Under the pieces are notes generated by a model. That model did not search any database. It saw only the letters and a program-made list of their open reading frames with translations, and had not been told where the DNA came from. Of a DNA stretch of 64,000 nt, positions 54,342 to 63,702 are shown piece by piece (position 1 is the stretch's first letter; each line of letters opens with the position of its first letter). Source of the DNA: Boseongicola sp. H5 (GTDB lineage: Bacteria; Pseudomonadota; Alphaproteobacteria; Rhodobacterales; Rhodobacteraceae); assembly GCA_020622165.1 (NCBI GenBank), contig JACNMN010000001.1, positions 434,001 through 498,000 of the forward strand. The letters are read 5' to 3'. The position numbers and the translations under genes are program-made.

Positions 54342-55520
54342 CTAGTTTTTCCGGAAACTCAGGTAATGTGGCACCCGGCCCGCGCGCAGCGCCTTCTGCT
54401 CGTAGCGGGTCGCAATCCAGTCCTCCCACGGGGTCCGCCAGTCCCGCGGCCCCTCGGCCAGCCAATCGAACCCGGCCTTGGGGACTTCCAGCAGGGTCTG
54501 GCGCACGTAGTCGGGGATATCCGTCGCCACCCGGAACTCGGCCCCCCGTTTCAGAACGCGTGCCAGCGGGGCAAGATGTTCCGCCGTCACGAAGCGCCGG
54601 CGGTGATGGCGGGTCTTGGGCCACGGGTCGGGATAGAGCAGGAATGCCTTCGACACGGCACCGTCTTCAAGCACATCGAAGAGGTCGCGCGCATCGCCGG
54701 GATGGACCTTCAGATTTTCCACACCCGCGGCGCGGATCTTCCCCAACAGCATCGCGACACCGTTGATGTAGGGTTCGCAGCCGATGATGCCCACATCCGG
54801 GTTCGCCGCCGCCTGATGGACCATGTGTTCGCCACCGCCAAACCCCACTTCGAGCCAGACCTCCCGCCCGCCGAACAGCGCACCAAGATCGAGCGGCCGG
54901 CGTTCTGGGTTCGTCTCCCAATCCACCGGACCTGGCGAGAGCGCCGCCAGATCCTCTGTCAGATACCGCGCCTGACTGCTTTTCAGATGCTGGCCCTTGC
55001 GGCGGCCATAGAAGTTTCGCGCCGGGCGGCGGGCCGCGTCGGTCACCGCCTTCTCCATCACCGCGACGGGTAGCGCCAGTCCGCCCCGGCTGTTATGGGT
55101 GCCGCGCCCGATCACCCGATAGCCAAGCGCGCCCCATACCGCCTGCCCGGCGGGGCCTGCCTTCAACTCGATCCGTGTCGCACCGCTGTCGAAAAGCCGC
55201 GCCTCCACCAGTTCGGTCAGCCGACGGGCGATGCCACGGTTCTGAAAGGCCGGGTCCACATACAGGCCCACGATTTCGGCGTCGGGCGATCCGGTCCGAT
55301 AGCTGCAAAACCCCGCAACGGCCCCGTCAATCTCGGCCAGAGCAAACGCCTCGCCCGCCGCGCAGGCCCGCAGATAGACATCGGGGGAGATCCCGGCGGC
55401 CCAGCTTTCGCGCTGCTCCGGCGACAGAATGTCGTCGGGGACAGCGGCGATCGCACTTCGATGCACGTCGGCAAGGGCGGGGGCGTCTTCGGCAAGACCT
55501 GCGCGCAGCACCTCCGTCAT
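54342..55520 (-). CDS. trmB: GNAT acetyltransferase fused to tRNA (guanine-N7-)-methyltransferase TrmB
   Basis: This is one 392-residue frame with two domains. Residues ~5-155 are a GNAT fold (EIVGLYVDPAFQNRGIARRL at the acetyl-CoA loop, ALGYRVIGRG at the end). Residues ~165-392 are complete TrmB, which makes m7G46 in tRNA: RNFYGRRKGQHLK, VWLEVGFGGGEHMVHQA as the SAM-binding loop, and LYPDPWPKTRHHRRRF. No stop separates them. An internal GTG (first base 55046) and ATG (55058) just before the TrmB part could still give a separate TrmB. The gene lies 16 bases from metK on the same strand. Confidence 0.85.
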   Translation of the reverse strand: MTEVLRAGLAEDAPALADVHRSAIAAVPDDILSPEQRESWAAGISPDVYLRACAAGEAFALAEIDGAVAGFCSYRTGSPDAEIVGLYVDPAFQNRGIARRLTELVEARLFDSGATRIELKAGPAGQAVWGALGYRVIGRGTHNSRGGLALPVAVMEKAVTDAARRPARNFYGRRKGQHLKSSQARYLTEDLAALSPGPVDWETNPERRPLDLGALFGGREVWLEVGFGGGEHMVHQAAANPDVGIIGCEPYINGVAMLLGKIRAAGVENLKVHPGDARDLFDVLEDGAVSKAFLLYPDPWPKTRHHRRRFVTAEHLAPLARVLKRGAEFRVATDIPDYVRQTLLEVPKAGFDWLAEGPRDWRTPWEDWIATRYEQKALRAGRVPHYLSFRKN

Positions 55521-55536
55521 CGGCGTGACCCTTATC

Positions 55537-56718
55537 TCAAACGGCCGCTCTCAACGCCTCGACCAGATCGGTCCGCTCCCAGCTGAACCCGCCGTCGGCA
55601 TCCGGCGCGCGGCCGAAATGGCCATAGGCCGCCGTCCGCTGATAGATCGGCCTGTTGAGTTGCAAATGTGTCCGGATACCGCGCGGCGTCAAATCCATGA
55701 TCTGCGCCACGGCGGCCTCGATCTGGCTTTCATGCACCTTGCCCGAACCATGGGTGTCGGCATAGATCGACAGCGGCTTGGCCACCCCGATCGCATAGCT
55801 GAGCTGTATCGTGCAGCGATGGGCCAAACCGGCCGCGACCACGTTCTTGGCCAGATAGCGGGCCGCGTAAGCCGCCGAACGGTCCACCTTGGTCGGATCC
55901 TTGCCGGAAAACGCGCCGCCGCCATGGGGGGCCGCACCGCCATAGGTGTCGACGATAATCTTGCGCCCGGTCAGACCGGCATCGCCATCGGGGCCACCGA
56001 TCACGAATTTTCCGGTGGGGTTCACCCACCATTCGGTATTCCCGTTCAGCCAGCCGTCGGGCAGTTCTTCGCGGATATACGGCTCCACGATCGCGCGCAC
56101 ATCTTCGCTGGTGAGGGTTTCATCCAGATGCTGCGTCGACAGCACGACGGAGGTCACCTCCACCGGCATGCCATCTTCATAGCGCACGGTCAGCTGGCTC
56201 TTGGCATCGGGGCCAAGCGCAGGCTCGGCGCCGGATTTCCGCGCCTCGGCCAGACGGCGCAGGATGCAATGGGCGTAATGGATCGGGGCGGGCATGAGCT
56301 CGGGCGTCTCCGCCACCGCATGGCCGAACATGATCCCCTGATCGCCGGCGCCTTCGTCCTTGTTGCCGGACGCATCGACGCCTTGCGCGATATGGGCCGA
56401 TTGCTCGTGCAGCAGGTTGGTCACTTCCACAGTCTCGTGGTGAAACTTCTCCTGCTCATAGCCGATATCCCGGATGCACTCCCGCGCGATGTCCTCGATC
56501 CGCTCCATGTAATCGTGAAGCTTGTCCTGATCGCTCAATCCCACCTCTCCGCCGATCACCACCCGGTTGGTGGTGGCGAAGGTCTCGCAGGCGACCCGCG
56601 CTTCGGGCTCCTCGGTGATCAGCGCGTCCAGAACCGCGTCCGAAATGCGGTCACACACCTTGTCCGGATGGCCCTCCGAGACGGATTCAGAGGTGAAGGA
56701 GAAGTTCTGTCGCGACAT
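55537..56718 (-). CDS. metK: S-adenosylmethionine synthetase
   Basis: This 393-residue enzyme makes SAM from methionine and ATP. It begins [20 protein letters not shown], and has [11 protein letters not shown] and [19 protein letters not shown], the ATP/methionine-binding blocks. The ATG at 56718 follows GGAG eight bases upstream. That GGAG is inside a SAM/SAH-type riboswitch, so translation is probably shut by high SAM. trmB, a SAM-dependent enzyme, lies directly downstream. Confidence 0.97.
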   Translation of the reverse strand: MSRQNFSFTSESVSEGHPDKVCDRISDAVLDALITEEPEARVACETFATTNRVVIGGEVGLSDQDKLHDYMERIEDIARECIRDIGYEQEKFHHETVEVTNLLHEQSAHIAQGVDASGNKDEGAGDQGIMFGHAVAETPELMPAPIHYAHCILRRLAEARKSGAEPALGPDAKSQLTVRYEDGMPVEVTSVVLSTQHLDETLTSEDVRAIVEPYIREELPDGWLNGNTEWWVNPTGKFVIGGPDGDAGLTGRKIIVDTYGGAAPHGGGAFSGKDPTKVDRSAAYAARYLAKNVVAAGLAHRCTIQLSYAIGVAKPLSIYADTHGSGKVHESQIEAAVAQIMDLTPRGIRTHLQLNRPIYQRTAAYGHFGRAPDADGGFSWERTDLVEALRAAV

Positions 56719-56724
56719 GGGGAA

Positions 56725-56771
56725 TGCTCCATTGAATATGTCTTTCCCCACGCCAGGAAGCCGTTGTGGAG
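56725..56771 (-). promoter_or_regulatory. SAM/SAH riboswitch before metK
   Basis: On the minus strand the sequence runs CTCCAC-AACGGCTTCCTGGC-GTGGGG, then a short linker and CAATGGAGCA. CTCCAC/GTGGGG form a 6-bp stem. AACGGCTTCCTGGC and the CAATGGAGCA tail match the aptamer of the known SAM/SAH riboswitch, a class found upstream of metK in Rhodobacterales. The GGAG of the tail is the metK RBS and can pair with the aptamer loop, so ligand would block ribosome access. The match is by recall of the consensus; folding is inferred. Confidence 0.88.
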
Positions 56772-56809
56772 ACTTGATCGGCATGCCTTACGCCCAAGTG
56801 CGGCGGGGT

Positions 56810-58339
56810 TCAATGCCTGTTGACGCGGCGTCTTGCGGTAACGGCGAAAAGCGCGGCCAGAATAACCAGAAATACGGGCCAGTCGCCGGTACGGGCATAG
56901 AGCGTCGGCGGCAATGCAGGCGGCAAAGCGACATCCAGCGCCCCCGCCACGCCCAGGGGCAGGCTGTCCAGCACCCGGCCGCGGGCATCGATCACCGCCG
57001 AGATGCCCGTATTGGCCGCACGGACCAGCGGCAGCCCCTGCTCCGCCGCGCGCAACCGGGCCAGCGCAAGGTGCTGATAGGGGCCGGAAAACTGCCCGAA
57101 CCACGCGTCATTGGTGATGTGCACCATCCAGTCGGGACGCTCTATCCGGCGGATATAGCCCGGAAAAATCGCCTCGTAGCAGATCATCGCGAAGGCGCGG
57201 CCAAGAGTGCCAAGATCCAACGCCTGCGGCCCGGGCCCGGGCCGGTAGCCGGTCTGCAGGGCGGCGGCGAGCCCGTCGATGCCGAAGCGCGACAAGAGAT
57301 CGCCGAAGGGCATGTATTCGCCGAAGGGCACCAGATGGTGTTTGTCGTAGATCGCGGCGATCCCACCGGTTTCATCGAGCAGCGCCAGGGAATTGCGCGC
57401 CGTGACCCCCTCCAGCCGCTGCGCGCCGAGGATCACCGGAACCAGCCCCGCCGCCTGTGAGATAACGGCACGCCAGTCTTCGGACTGGTTTAGAAGTGCG
57501 GCCAGCGACGTTTCCGGCCAGATGACAAGGGCGGGCGGGCGGCCATCACGCTGCGGCGGCTCGGCGGTCAGATCCACGGCGCGGGCGAAGAAGACCGGGA
57601 TCATGTCCGGCTGCCATTTCAGATGCTGCGCGGCATTGGGCTGCACCAGACGCAGGACCGGGGCATCGGGCGCGGCATCGGGGGCGGGCGGAACCGTCAG
57701 TGCAAGCCCGACCAGCCCCGCATGAATGCCCGGCACGATCAAGACCCACCAGCGCGCCCGCAGCACCCCCACCGCGATCAGAGCCGCGGCCGCGACGGTG
57801 TAAAACGTCATCCCGTAGGGGCCGACAAAGGCGGCCAGCGGCAACAGGCTCGTATCGATCCAGATATGGCCCGGTTGCGCCCATGGAAACCCGGTCAGCA
57901 CCGTTCCCCGCGCATATTCGGCCGCGGTCAGGAGCGCCGTCCAGAGCAAGGCCCGTTGGCCGGGCCCGGGCGCCAGCCGCACCGCCAGCGCCGACGGCAC
58001 CGCCCAGAAAAGCGCCAGCCCGACGGCCAGAAACAGCAAGGCGAAAGGCGCCATCCAGCCGTGGCGGAGCGGGTCGACTAGAAAGGGCTCGACGATCCAA
58101 TGCAGGGAAACGGCGAAGTATCCCGCCCCGCCGCTCAACCCGAGCGAGAAACCGCGCCGTGCCGTATCGGCGCGAAGAACCAGCACCACCAGACCGGCAA
58201 GACCGATGACCGCCAGTAGCGAAAGATCGAAAGGCGCCTGTCCCAGCCCGCCGACCGCCCCGGCGGTCATGGCCAGAGCCAGACCCTGGCGGACGGAGCG
58301 GGCCGCCAGCCACTCGGACACGGAATTGGCCGTGGTCAA
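56810..58339 (-). CDS. lnt: apolipoprotein N-acyltransferase
   Basis: This 509-residue inner-membrane enzyme adds the third acyl chain to lipoproteins such as Pal. About seven N-terminal helices precede the nitrilase-like domain with the Glu (VIWPETSLAALL), Lys (YDKHHLVPFGEYMPF) and Cys (AMICYEAIFPGYI) triad. Length is normal. It lies two bases after the CorC-like gene on the same strand, so the two are co-transcribed. Confidence 0.95.
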   Translation of the reverse strand: MTTANSVSEWLAARSVRQGLALAMTAGAVGGLGQAPFDLSLLAVIGLAGLVVLVLRADTARRGFSLGLSGGAGYFAVSLHWIVEPFLVDPLRHGWMAPFALLFLAVGLALFWAVPSALAVRLAPGPGQRALLWTALLTAAEYARGTVLTGFPWAQPGHIWIDTSLLPLAAFVGPYGMTFYTVAAAALIAVGVLRARWWVLIVPGIHAGLVGLALTVPPAPDAAPDAPVLRLVQPNAAQHLKWQPDMIPVFFARAVDLTAEPPQRDGRPPALVIWPETSLAALLNQSEDWRAVISQAAGLVPVILGAQRLEGVTARNSLALLDETGGIAAIYDKHHLVPFGEYMPFGDLLSRFGIDGLAAALQTGYRPGPGPQALDLGTLGRAFAMICYEAIFPGYIRRIERPDWMVHITNDAWFGQFSGPYQHLALARLRAAEQGLPLVRAANTGISAVIDARGRVLDSLPLGVAGALDVALPPALPPTLYARTGDWPVFLVILAALFAVTARRRVNRH

Positions 58340-58341
58340 GT

Positions 58342-59232
58342 TCAGGAGCCTTTCGGAAGTCGCACGCGCAATCGCTTGATTCGCCGGGGGTCGGCGTCCA
58401 CCACTTCGAATTCCGCGCCCGACGGATGGGGGATCACCTCGCCCCGCGCGGGCACCCGGCCCGTCAGGACGAACACCACGCCGCCCAGCGTGTCGATTTC
58501 ATCCTCATCGGCCTCTTCGACCAGCTTCATCCCGATCTCCGCCTCGAATTCATCGAGCGGGGCGCGGGCGAGCGCCAGATAGGAGCCGGCATCCTCCATC
58601 AGCCATGGCCGGTCTTCCTCCACATCGTGTTCATCCTCGATCTCGCCGATCACCTGCTCGATCAGGTCCTCGATGGTCACCAGCCCGTCGACCCCGCCAT
58701 ATTCGTCGATCACCAGTGCCATATGGGTCCGATCCGTCTGCATCTTCTGCAGCAACACACCGATGGGCATGGATGGCGGCGCGTAGAGCAAGGGCCGCAG
58801 CATCGTGCGAAGCGAGAACCCGCCGCCGCCGCCGTTGAAGCCGTATCGCAATGCGACATCCTTCAGGTGAACCATGCCGATGGGCGTATCGAGCGTACCG
58901 TCATAAACGGGCAACCGCGTGAGACCGCTCTGGCGGAACACGGCAACCAGATCGTCCAGCTCGATATCGCAGGAGACCGAAATGATCTCGACCCTCGGGA
59001 TGGAGACATCCTCCACCCGCAACCGGCGCAGGTTGGACATGCCGGTGCCGGGCACGAGCCCCGGCGCGCCGTCCACTGCGGGCAATGCGGGCACACCGTT
59101 CATACTCTCCGGTTCCGGGTCGGGGGCAGTGCCAAAGAACCGGGCGAAAAAGCCGGGTTTCCGTTCAGGCAACTCATCCGTCTGTGGCGCGCTCTGCGCT
59201 GCGCTAGACGACGGGTCAGGGCTTGAGCTCAT
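58342..59232 (-). CDS. CBS-domain CorC/HlyC-family protein
   Basis: This 296-residue cytoplasmic protein has two CBS domains (about 75-205; [38 protein letters not shown]) and a C-terminal CorC/HlyC domain ([35 protein letters not shown]). It lacks the membrane DUF21 part. Relatives take part in magnesium/cobalt export. It lies between ybeY and lnt, an order conserved in many proteobacteria. The ATG at 59232 has AAAGGAG upstream. Confidence 0.92.
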   Translation of the reverse strand: MSSSPDPSSSAAQSAPQTDELPERKPGFFARFFGTAPDPEPESMNGVPALPAVDGAPGLVPGTGMSNLRRLRVEDVSIPRVEIISVSCDIELDDLVAVFRQSGLTRLPVYDGTLDTPIGMVHLKDVALRYGFNGGGGGFSLRTMLRPLLYAPPSMPIGVLLQKMQTDRTHMALVIDEYGGVDGLVTIEDLIEQVIGEIEDEHDVEEDRPWLMEDAGSYLALARAPLDEFEAEIGMKLVEEADEDEIDTLGGVVFVLTGRVPARGEVIPHPSGAEFEVVDADPRRIKRLRVRLPKGS

Positions 59233-59276
59233 GGCTCCTTTCCAAAAATACACCGGGTCACGCGCAACCCGTTGTC

Positions 59277-59771
59277 TCAATATGGGTCAGGGATACCCAA
59301 TCTTGCAAGGATACGCGTCTCCAGATCCTCCATCAATATCGCATCTGCATCATTTATGTGGTCAAAACCCAACAGATGCAGCGTTCCGTGGACCAGAAGA
59401 TGGGCCACATGATCGGCGAAACTCTTCTTCTGCGCCTCCGCCTCGGCCAGACAGACGCCATAGGCGATCGCGATGTCGCCCAGTTCATGGGGCGGATCGC
59501 CCGGCGCGGGATCGGGCAGGTCCGGCATCCGGCCCGGGCCGGGCTGATGCAGTTCGGATGGCCAGCTCAGCACATTCGTGGGCGCAGGCTTGCCCCGGAA
59601 CTCGGCATTCAGCTCGGCGATGCGGCCGTCGTCGCAGGCCAGAAGGCTGATCCCGAAGCTTTCGGCCTGCAACCCCAGCTCATCAAGTGTCGCGGCGCAG
59701 ACCCGGCGCGCCAAGGCCTCCACGTCCAGCGCCTCCCAGGCCGGATCTTCAATGAGACAGTCAATCTCCAT
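59277..59771 (-). CDS. ybeY: endoribonuclease YbeY
   Basis: This 164-residue metalloprotein is needed for 16S rRNA maturation and 70S quality control. The zinc motif is HLLVHGTLHLLGFDH (His3 pattern), and the start of the domain has ELNAEFRGKPAPTNVLSW. The ATG at 59771 is chosen over 59822 since the family begins here; AAGGGCGG lies upstream. The next gene upstream is phoH, whose stop is 104 bases away; ybeY-phoH linkage is typical. Confidence 0.94.
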   Translation of the reverse strand: MEIDCLIEDPAWEALDVEALARRVCAATLDELGLQAESFGISLLACDDGRIAELNAEFRGKPAPTNVLSWPSELHQPGPGRMPDLPDPAPGDPPHELGDIAIAYGVCLAEAEAQKKSFADHVAHLLVHGTLHLLGFDHINDADAILMEDLETRILARLGIPDPY

Positions 59772-59875
59772 GGGACCGCCCTTGGAAAACCCGCCGACCC
59801 GGCAGGCGGCGGGCGAGGCCACCGCGCTTGCGCCACGCGTGAACGCGACGCTTGCCCGGTTCGAAACACACTCCG

Positions 59876-60910
59876 CTATGTCGCAGGGTCATCCGCGTCA
59901 TAGGCCTCGATGATCTTGGCCACCATCGGATGGCGCACCACATCCTTGGCGGTGAAGTAATTGAAGCTGATCCCGTCGATATGACCCAGGATCCGCTCCG
60001 CCTCGGACAACCCGCTTGTGACGCCACGGGGCAGATCCACCTGGGACCGGTCGCCGGTGATCACCATCCGGCTGCCCTGCCCCAGACGGGTCAGGAACAT
60101 CTTCATCTGCATCGCGGTGGCGTTCTGCGCCTCGTCCAGCACGACATAGGCATTGGAGAGCGTCCGGCCCCGCATGAAGGCCAGCGGTGCGATCTCGATC
60201 TGCTTTTCCTCGATCAGTTTGGCCAGTTGCTTGCCGGGCAGGAAGTCGTTCAGCGCATCGTAGAGCGGCTGCATGTAGGGATCGACCTTGTCCTTCATGT
60301 CTCCGGGCAGAAAGCCCAACCGCTCGCCCGCCTCGACCGCCGGGCGGCTGAGGATGATCTTGTCGACATGGCCGTTGATCATCTGGTTCACGGCCACGGC
60401 TACCGCCAGATAGGTTTTGCCCGTCCCCGCCGGGCCGATGCCGAAGGCCAGTTCATTGGCATAAAGCGCGCGAACATAGGCCTGCTGTGCCTGTGTCCGC
60501 GGTTCGATCGTTTTCTTCCGGGTGCGGATCTCGATATGATCCCCCGCATCGCCCTTGAACAACTCGATCTGGTCGCCGTCCCGGGCCCCGGTGCCTTCGG
60601 CCGAATTGCCGAGCCTGACCACCGCGTCGATATCGCCCGGGTCCAGGCTTCTGCCCGCTTCCGCACGCTCATAGAGCTTTTGCAAAACCTCGCCCGCTTC
60701 GGCCCGGGCCTCCCCGAGCACCGCGAGCATGTTGCCCCGGCGCAGGATCTGGACGCTCATCAGATGCTCGATCTGTGCCAGGTTGCGGTCGAACTCTCCA
60801 CACAGCTCGATGAGCAAACGGTTGTCGGGAAATTCCAGCAGCAGTTCCAGAGGAGGGTCAGACGGGTTCGCAGTCAGTGTGGACAGATCCAAAGAGAACT
60901 CCCAAATCAC
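59876..60910 (-). CDS. PhoH family ATPase
   Basis: This 344-residue protein has an N-terminal KH-like region and a PhoH ATPase domain with Walker A GPAGTGKT (about 156-163) and Walker B-like NAYVVLDEAQNAT. PhoH-like proteins are thought to act with YbeY in RNA processing. The annotated start is GTG (60910) without a good RBS; a TTG at 60892 has GGGAG upstream and could be used instead. A terminator upstream separates it from the lipoprotein gene. Confidence 0.94.
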   Translation of the reverse strand: MIWEFSLDLSTLTANPSDPPLELLLEFPDNRLLIELCGEFDRNLAQIEHLMSVQILRRGNMLAVLGEARAEAGEVLQKLYERAEAGRSLDPGDIDAVVRLGNSAEGTGARDGDQIELFKGDAGDHIEIRTRKKTIEPRTQAQQAYVRALYANELAFGIGPAGTGKTYLAVAVAVNQMINGHVDKIILSRPAVEAGERLGFLPGDMKDKVDPYMQPLYDALNDFLPGKQLAKLIEEKQIEIAPLAFMRGRTLSNAYVVLDEAQNATAMQMKMFLTRLGQGSRMVITGDRSQVDLPRGVTSGLSEAERILGHIDGISFNYFTAKDVVRHPMVAKIIEAYDADDPAT

Positions 60911-61003
60911 GAAGGCTTGCGATCAGTTTGGCAACCTTGGCCACGCAAAGCAACATCTTGTGGCCGCGGCGGCGGAAAAAGGCGGGTCTTGGGGTAACCG
61001 TCG

Positions 61004-61037
61004 CAAAAACGGGCGATCCCGTCTTGGAATCGCCCGT
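61004..61037 (-). terminator. rho-independent terminator after the 61071-61433 gene
   Basis: A 9-bp stem ACGGGCGAT/ATCGCCCGT with an 11-base loop is followed on the minus strand by TTTTTGCGA. It lies 34 bases beyond the stop of the lipoprotein gene and isolates phoH from it. Confidence 0.8.
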
Positions 61038-61070
61038 CAGAAAAAACATGCGTTTGGCGCCATACGGCCG

Positions 61071-61433
61071 CTACCGGCGGGGAATGCGATCCCGAATACC
61101 GCTATCGGCGCCGATATCTCCGACAATTGAGTTCGGCGGGGCAATCGGGGTGCAGACAGGCAGGCCGCTGCGCGGATCGCGACGGCGCGACCAGTAACCT
61201 TCCAGCCCGTCGTCGATCATCCAGATATGACACCCGTCAGGATCCACATAGATCCCGGCCTCCAGTTGTGTCAACGATCCGGCATCGCGGCCAAGGTCAT
61301 CGCCGATGGCGCGCAGTGGCGGGCCGTCCCCGCGCGGCACCATCACGCTCTCGAAGGATTCCGTGCATCCCGCCAGCGCCAATGAACAGGCAATCATGAT
61401 CGCCGGGGTCTTGAGGGTGTGAAGACTGATCAT
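61071..61433 (-). CDS. lipoprotein with DPDGCH...PVC motif
   Basis: This 120-residue protein has a lipobox (LALAGC, Cys23). Residues 61-94 hold IYVDPDGCHIWMIDDGLEGY and then R-x-x-x-P-R-S-G-L-P-V-C. The same motif appears in the OmpA-like protein encoded just upstream. The ATG at 61433 overlaps the end of the OmpA-like gene, so the two are translationally coupled. Two cysteines in the motif probably form a disulfide. I do not know a named domain for it. Confidence 0.75.
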   Translation of the reverse strand: MISLHTLKTPAIMIACSLALAGCTESFESVMVPRGDGPPLRAIGDDLGRDAGSLTQLEAGIYVDPDGCHIWMIDDGLEGYWSRRRDPRSGLPVCTPIAPPNSIVGDIGADSGIRDRIPRR

Positions 61434-61438
61434 ACTGG

Positions 61439-62020
61439 TCACCTGTAACATACGATTTCGACGCGGCGGTTCTGCTGCATGTTCGCCGCAGAGGTGTTGG
61501 GCACGAGCGGCTGGCGTTCGCCAAATCCGATTTCGCGCGCCACGCGCGCACCCACCGATCGCGCCACGCCCGCAACCGAAGAGGCGCGACGCTGAGAAAG
61601 CCGGATGTTGTATTCATCCGAAGCGCGGCTGTCGGTATGGCCGTAGATCGCGTAGGCAAAAGCCCCGCCATTGCGGAAGAAATCCTCCAGCCGGGCCCGG
61701 CCCGAACTGGTCAACCGGGCGCTGTCGGTGTGAAACAACACATCCGAATTGGCCACGGCGCAGGTGTTGAACTCCATGCAGACGGGCCGCCCGTTCTGCG
61801 GGTTGACCCGGCCTTCCATATAGCCCTCGATGCCGCCATCGGCGACCCAGTGGTGGCAGCCATCGGGGTCGATCCAGATCGCCGGCTCCACGGTGCCTGT
61901 TATGGCCTGCTGCGCCTGCACGGCACCGCCCGACGGCAACAGGGCAAACGCGCCAAGCGCCGCCCCGCAGAACGCTGTCCTCAGACCAGGCCCAAATGTC
62001 GACCAAAAGAGTGAAACCAC
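61439..62020 (-). CDS. OmpA-family envelope protein with DPDGCH...PVC motif
   Basis: This 193-residue exported protein has a signal peptide (about 1-36, ending AVQAQQ), then the motif IWIDPDGCHHWVADGGIEGY-...-GRPVC at 48-81. The C-terminal OmpA peptidoglycan-binding domain (about 90-190) has IYGHTDSRASDEYNIRLSQR. The start is GTG at 62020 with GGGGGA upstream. It likely tethers the outer membrane to the wall. It is co-transcribed with the lipoprotein downstream, which shares the Cys motif. Confidence 0.85.
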   Translation of the reverse strand: MVSLFWSTFGPGLRTAFCGAALGAFALLPSGGAVQAQQAITGTVEPAIWIDPDGCHHWVADGGIEGYMEGRVNPQNGRPVCMEFNTCAVANSDVLFHTDSARLTSSGRARLEDFFRNGGAFAYAIYGHTDSRASDEYNIRLSQRRASSVAGVARSVGARVAREIGFGERQPLVPNTSAANMQQNRRVEIVCYR

Positions 62021-62254
62021 GGCACATTCCCCCAGTTCTCAATACCAGTGCGCTGGCTTGGCACGGCGCAGCACAAAACACCATTTATTCGCAGGAGGAT
62101 AGCAAGTTTCATTGGCTTGTGAAGCCGTTTTTACCAAATATAGTCTTTGGGGTGGAAACACTGCCCCTAGATATGGGGGATTGTTCGAAAAGCTGTTTGA
62201 TATCCGTCGGAAAGCCCGCGCTTCGCGACCCCGTGTCGGGCAGGCGCCCCGATA

Positions 62255-63577
62255 TCAGATCAGCACACCGGCCAGAGAGTTCGACGCGCTTGCGATGATT
62301 CTTACCGGAGCGATCTGACCGCGCAGGGTTTCCGGGCCGTCCACATGGACCGCGTGCAGATAATCCGACTTGCCGACCATCTGGCCCGGCATCCGGCCCG
62401 GTTTTTCGAACAGCACCCGAACCTCGCGCCCGACCATCCCGTCCTGCGCGGCGCGCTGCTGCTCTGACAGAAGCGCCTGAAGCCGTTGCAGCCGGTCATC
62501 GGCCTCCGCCTGATCCACGCCCGGCCGTTCGGCGGCGGGCGTGCCGGGACGCGCCGAATACTTGAAGGAATAGGCCTGACCGTAGCCCACGGCCCTGACC
62601 AGATCGAGCGTCGCCTGGAAATCCGCCTCCGTTTCGCCGGGGAACCCGACGATGAAATCGCCCGAAAGCAACAGATCGGGCCTTGCATCGCGGATCCGGG
62701 CAATCAGACGGATATAGTGTTCGGCCGTATGTTTGCGGTTCATCGCCTTCAGGATCCGGTCGCTGCCCGATTGCACCGGAAGATGCAGATAAGGCATCAG
62801 CTTGGCGCAATCCCCGTGGGCCGCGATCAGATCGTCTTCCATGTCATTGGGATGGGAGGTGGTGAACCGGATCCGTTCCAGCCCGTCGATCTCTGCCATC
62901 CGCCGGATCAGCCGGGCCAGGCCCCATTCCGCGCCGTCCGGCCCGGTGCCGTGATAGGCATTCACATTCTGGCCCAGAAGGGTGATCTCGCGCACCCCGC
63001 GTTCGACGAGATCCTGCGCTTCGTGCAACAGCCGGTCGACCGGCCGGGACACTTCCGCGCCGCGCGTATAGGGCACCACACAGAACGCGCAGAACTTGTC
63101 GCACCCTTCCTGCACGGTCAGAAAGGCGGTCGGCCCTCTGGGCGCCTTGCGCGTCTTCGGCAGATGCGCGAACTTGTCCTCCTCGGGGAAATCGGTATCC
63201 AGCGCCCGGCCGCCGCCCGCCAGCGTATCCACCATCTCCGGCAGGCGGTGATAGGTCTGCGGCCCCACAACCAGATCGACCATCGGCTGCCGCCGGATGA
63301 TCTCTTCGCCCTCGGCCTGGGCCACGCAGCCGGCGACCCCGATCTTGAGATCCGGGTTGGCGTCCCGCAACGGCCGGAACCGTCCAAGCTCGGAATACAC
63401 CTTTTCCGCCGCCTTTTCGCGGATGTGGCAGGTATTCAGCAGGATCATGTCGGCGTCGTCGGGGGTGTCCGTCTGGACATATCCCTTCGACCCCAGTGCC
63501 TCCACCATGCGCTCGCTGTCATAGACATTCATCTGACAGCCATAGGTCTTGACATAAAGCTTCTTCGGCTCGGACAT
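62255..63577 (-). CDS. miaB: tRNA-2-methylthio-N6-dimethylallyladenosine synthase MiaB
   Basis: This 440-residue radical-SAM enzyme adds a methylthio group to i6A37 of tRNAs. The N-terminal UPF0004 domain has Cys in [17 protein letters not shown] and [11 protein letters not shown]. The radical-SAM cluster is [21 protein letters not shown] domain closes the protein. The ATG at 63577 ([11 protein letters not shown]) is chosen because the domain begins there. About 230 bases separate it from the OmpA-like gene downstream. Confidence 0.97.
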   Translation of the reverse strand: MSEPKKLYVKTYGCQMNVYDSERMVEALGSKGYVQTDTPDDADMILLNTCHIREKAAEKVYSELGRFRPLRDANPDLKIGVAGCVAQAEGEEIIRRQPMVDLVVGPQTYHRLPEMVDTLAGGGRALDTDFPEEDKFAHLPKTRKAPRGPTAFLTVQEGCDKFCAFCVVPYTRGAEVSRPVDRLLHEAQDLVERGVREITLLGQNVNAYHGTGPDGAEWGLARLIRRMAEIDGLERIRFTTSHPNDMEDDLIAAHGDCAKLMPYLHLPVQSGSDRILKAMNRKHTAEHYIRLIARIRDARPDLLLSGDFIVGFPGETEADFQATLDLVRAVGYGQAYSFKYSARPGTPAAERPGVDQAEADDRLQRLQALLSEQQRAAQDGMVGREVRVLFEKPGRMPGQMVGKSDYLHAVHVDGPETLRGQIAPVRIIASASNSLAGVLI

Positions 63578-63702
63578 GAAACGGGCTCCGGTGGGGTCGA
63601 CCGCCCGTGTACCCCATGGGCGCGCGGCCTTCAACGGCGCGTAATTGCAATCTTTACGCTTGCGCGTCAGATTGGCCGGAAAGCGACGCAAGGTAGTGAA
63701 CC

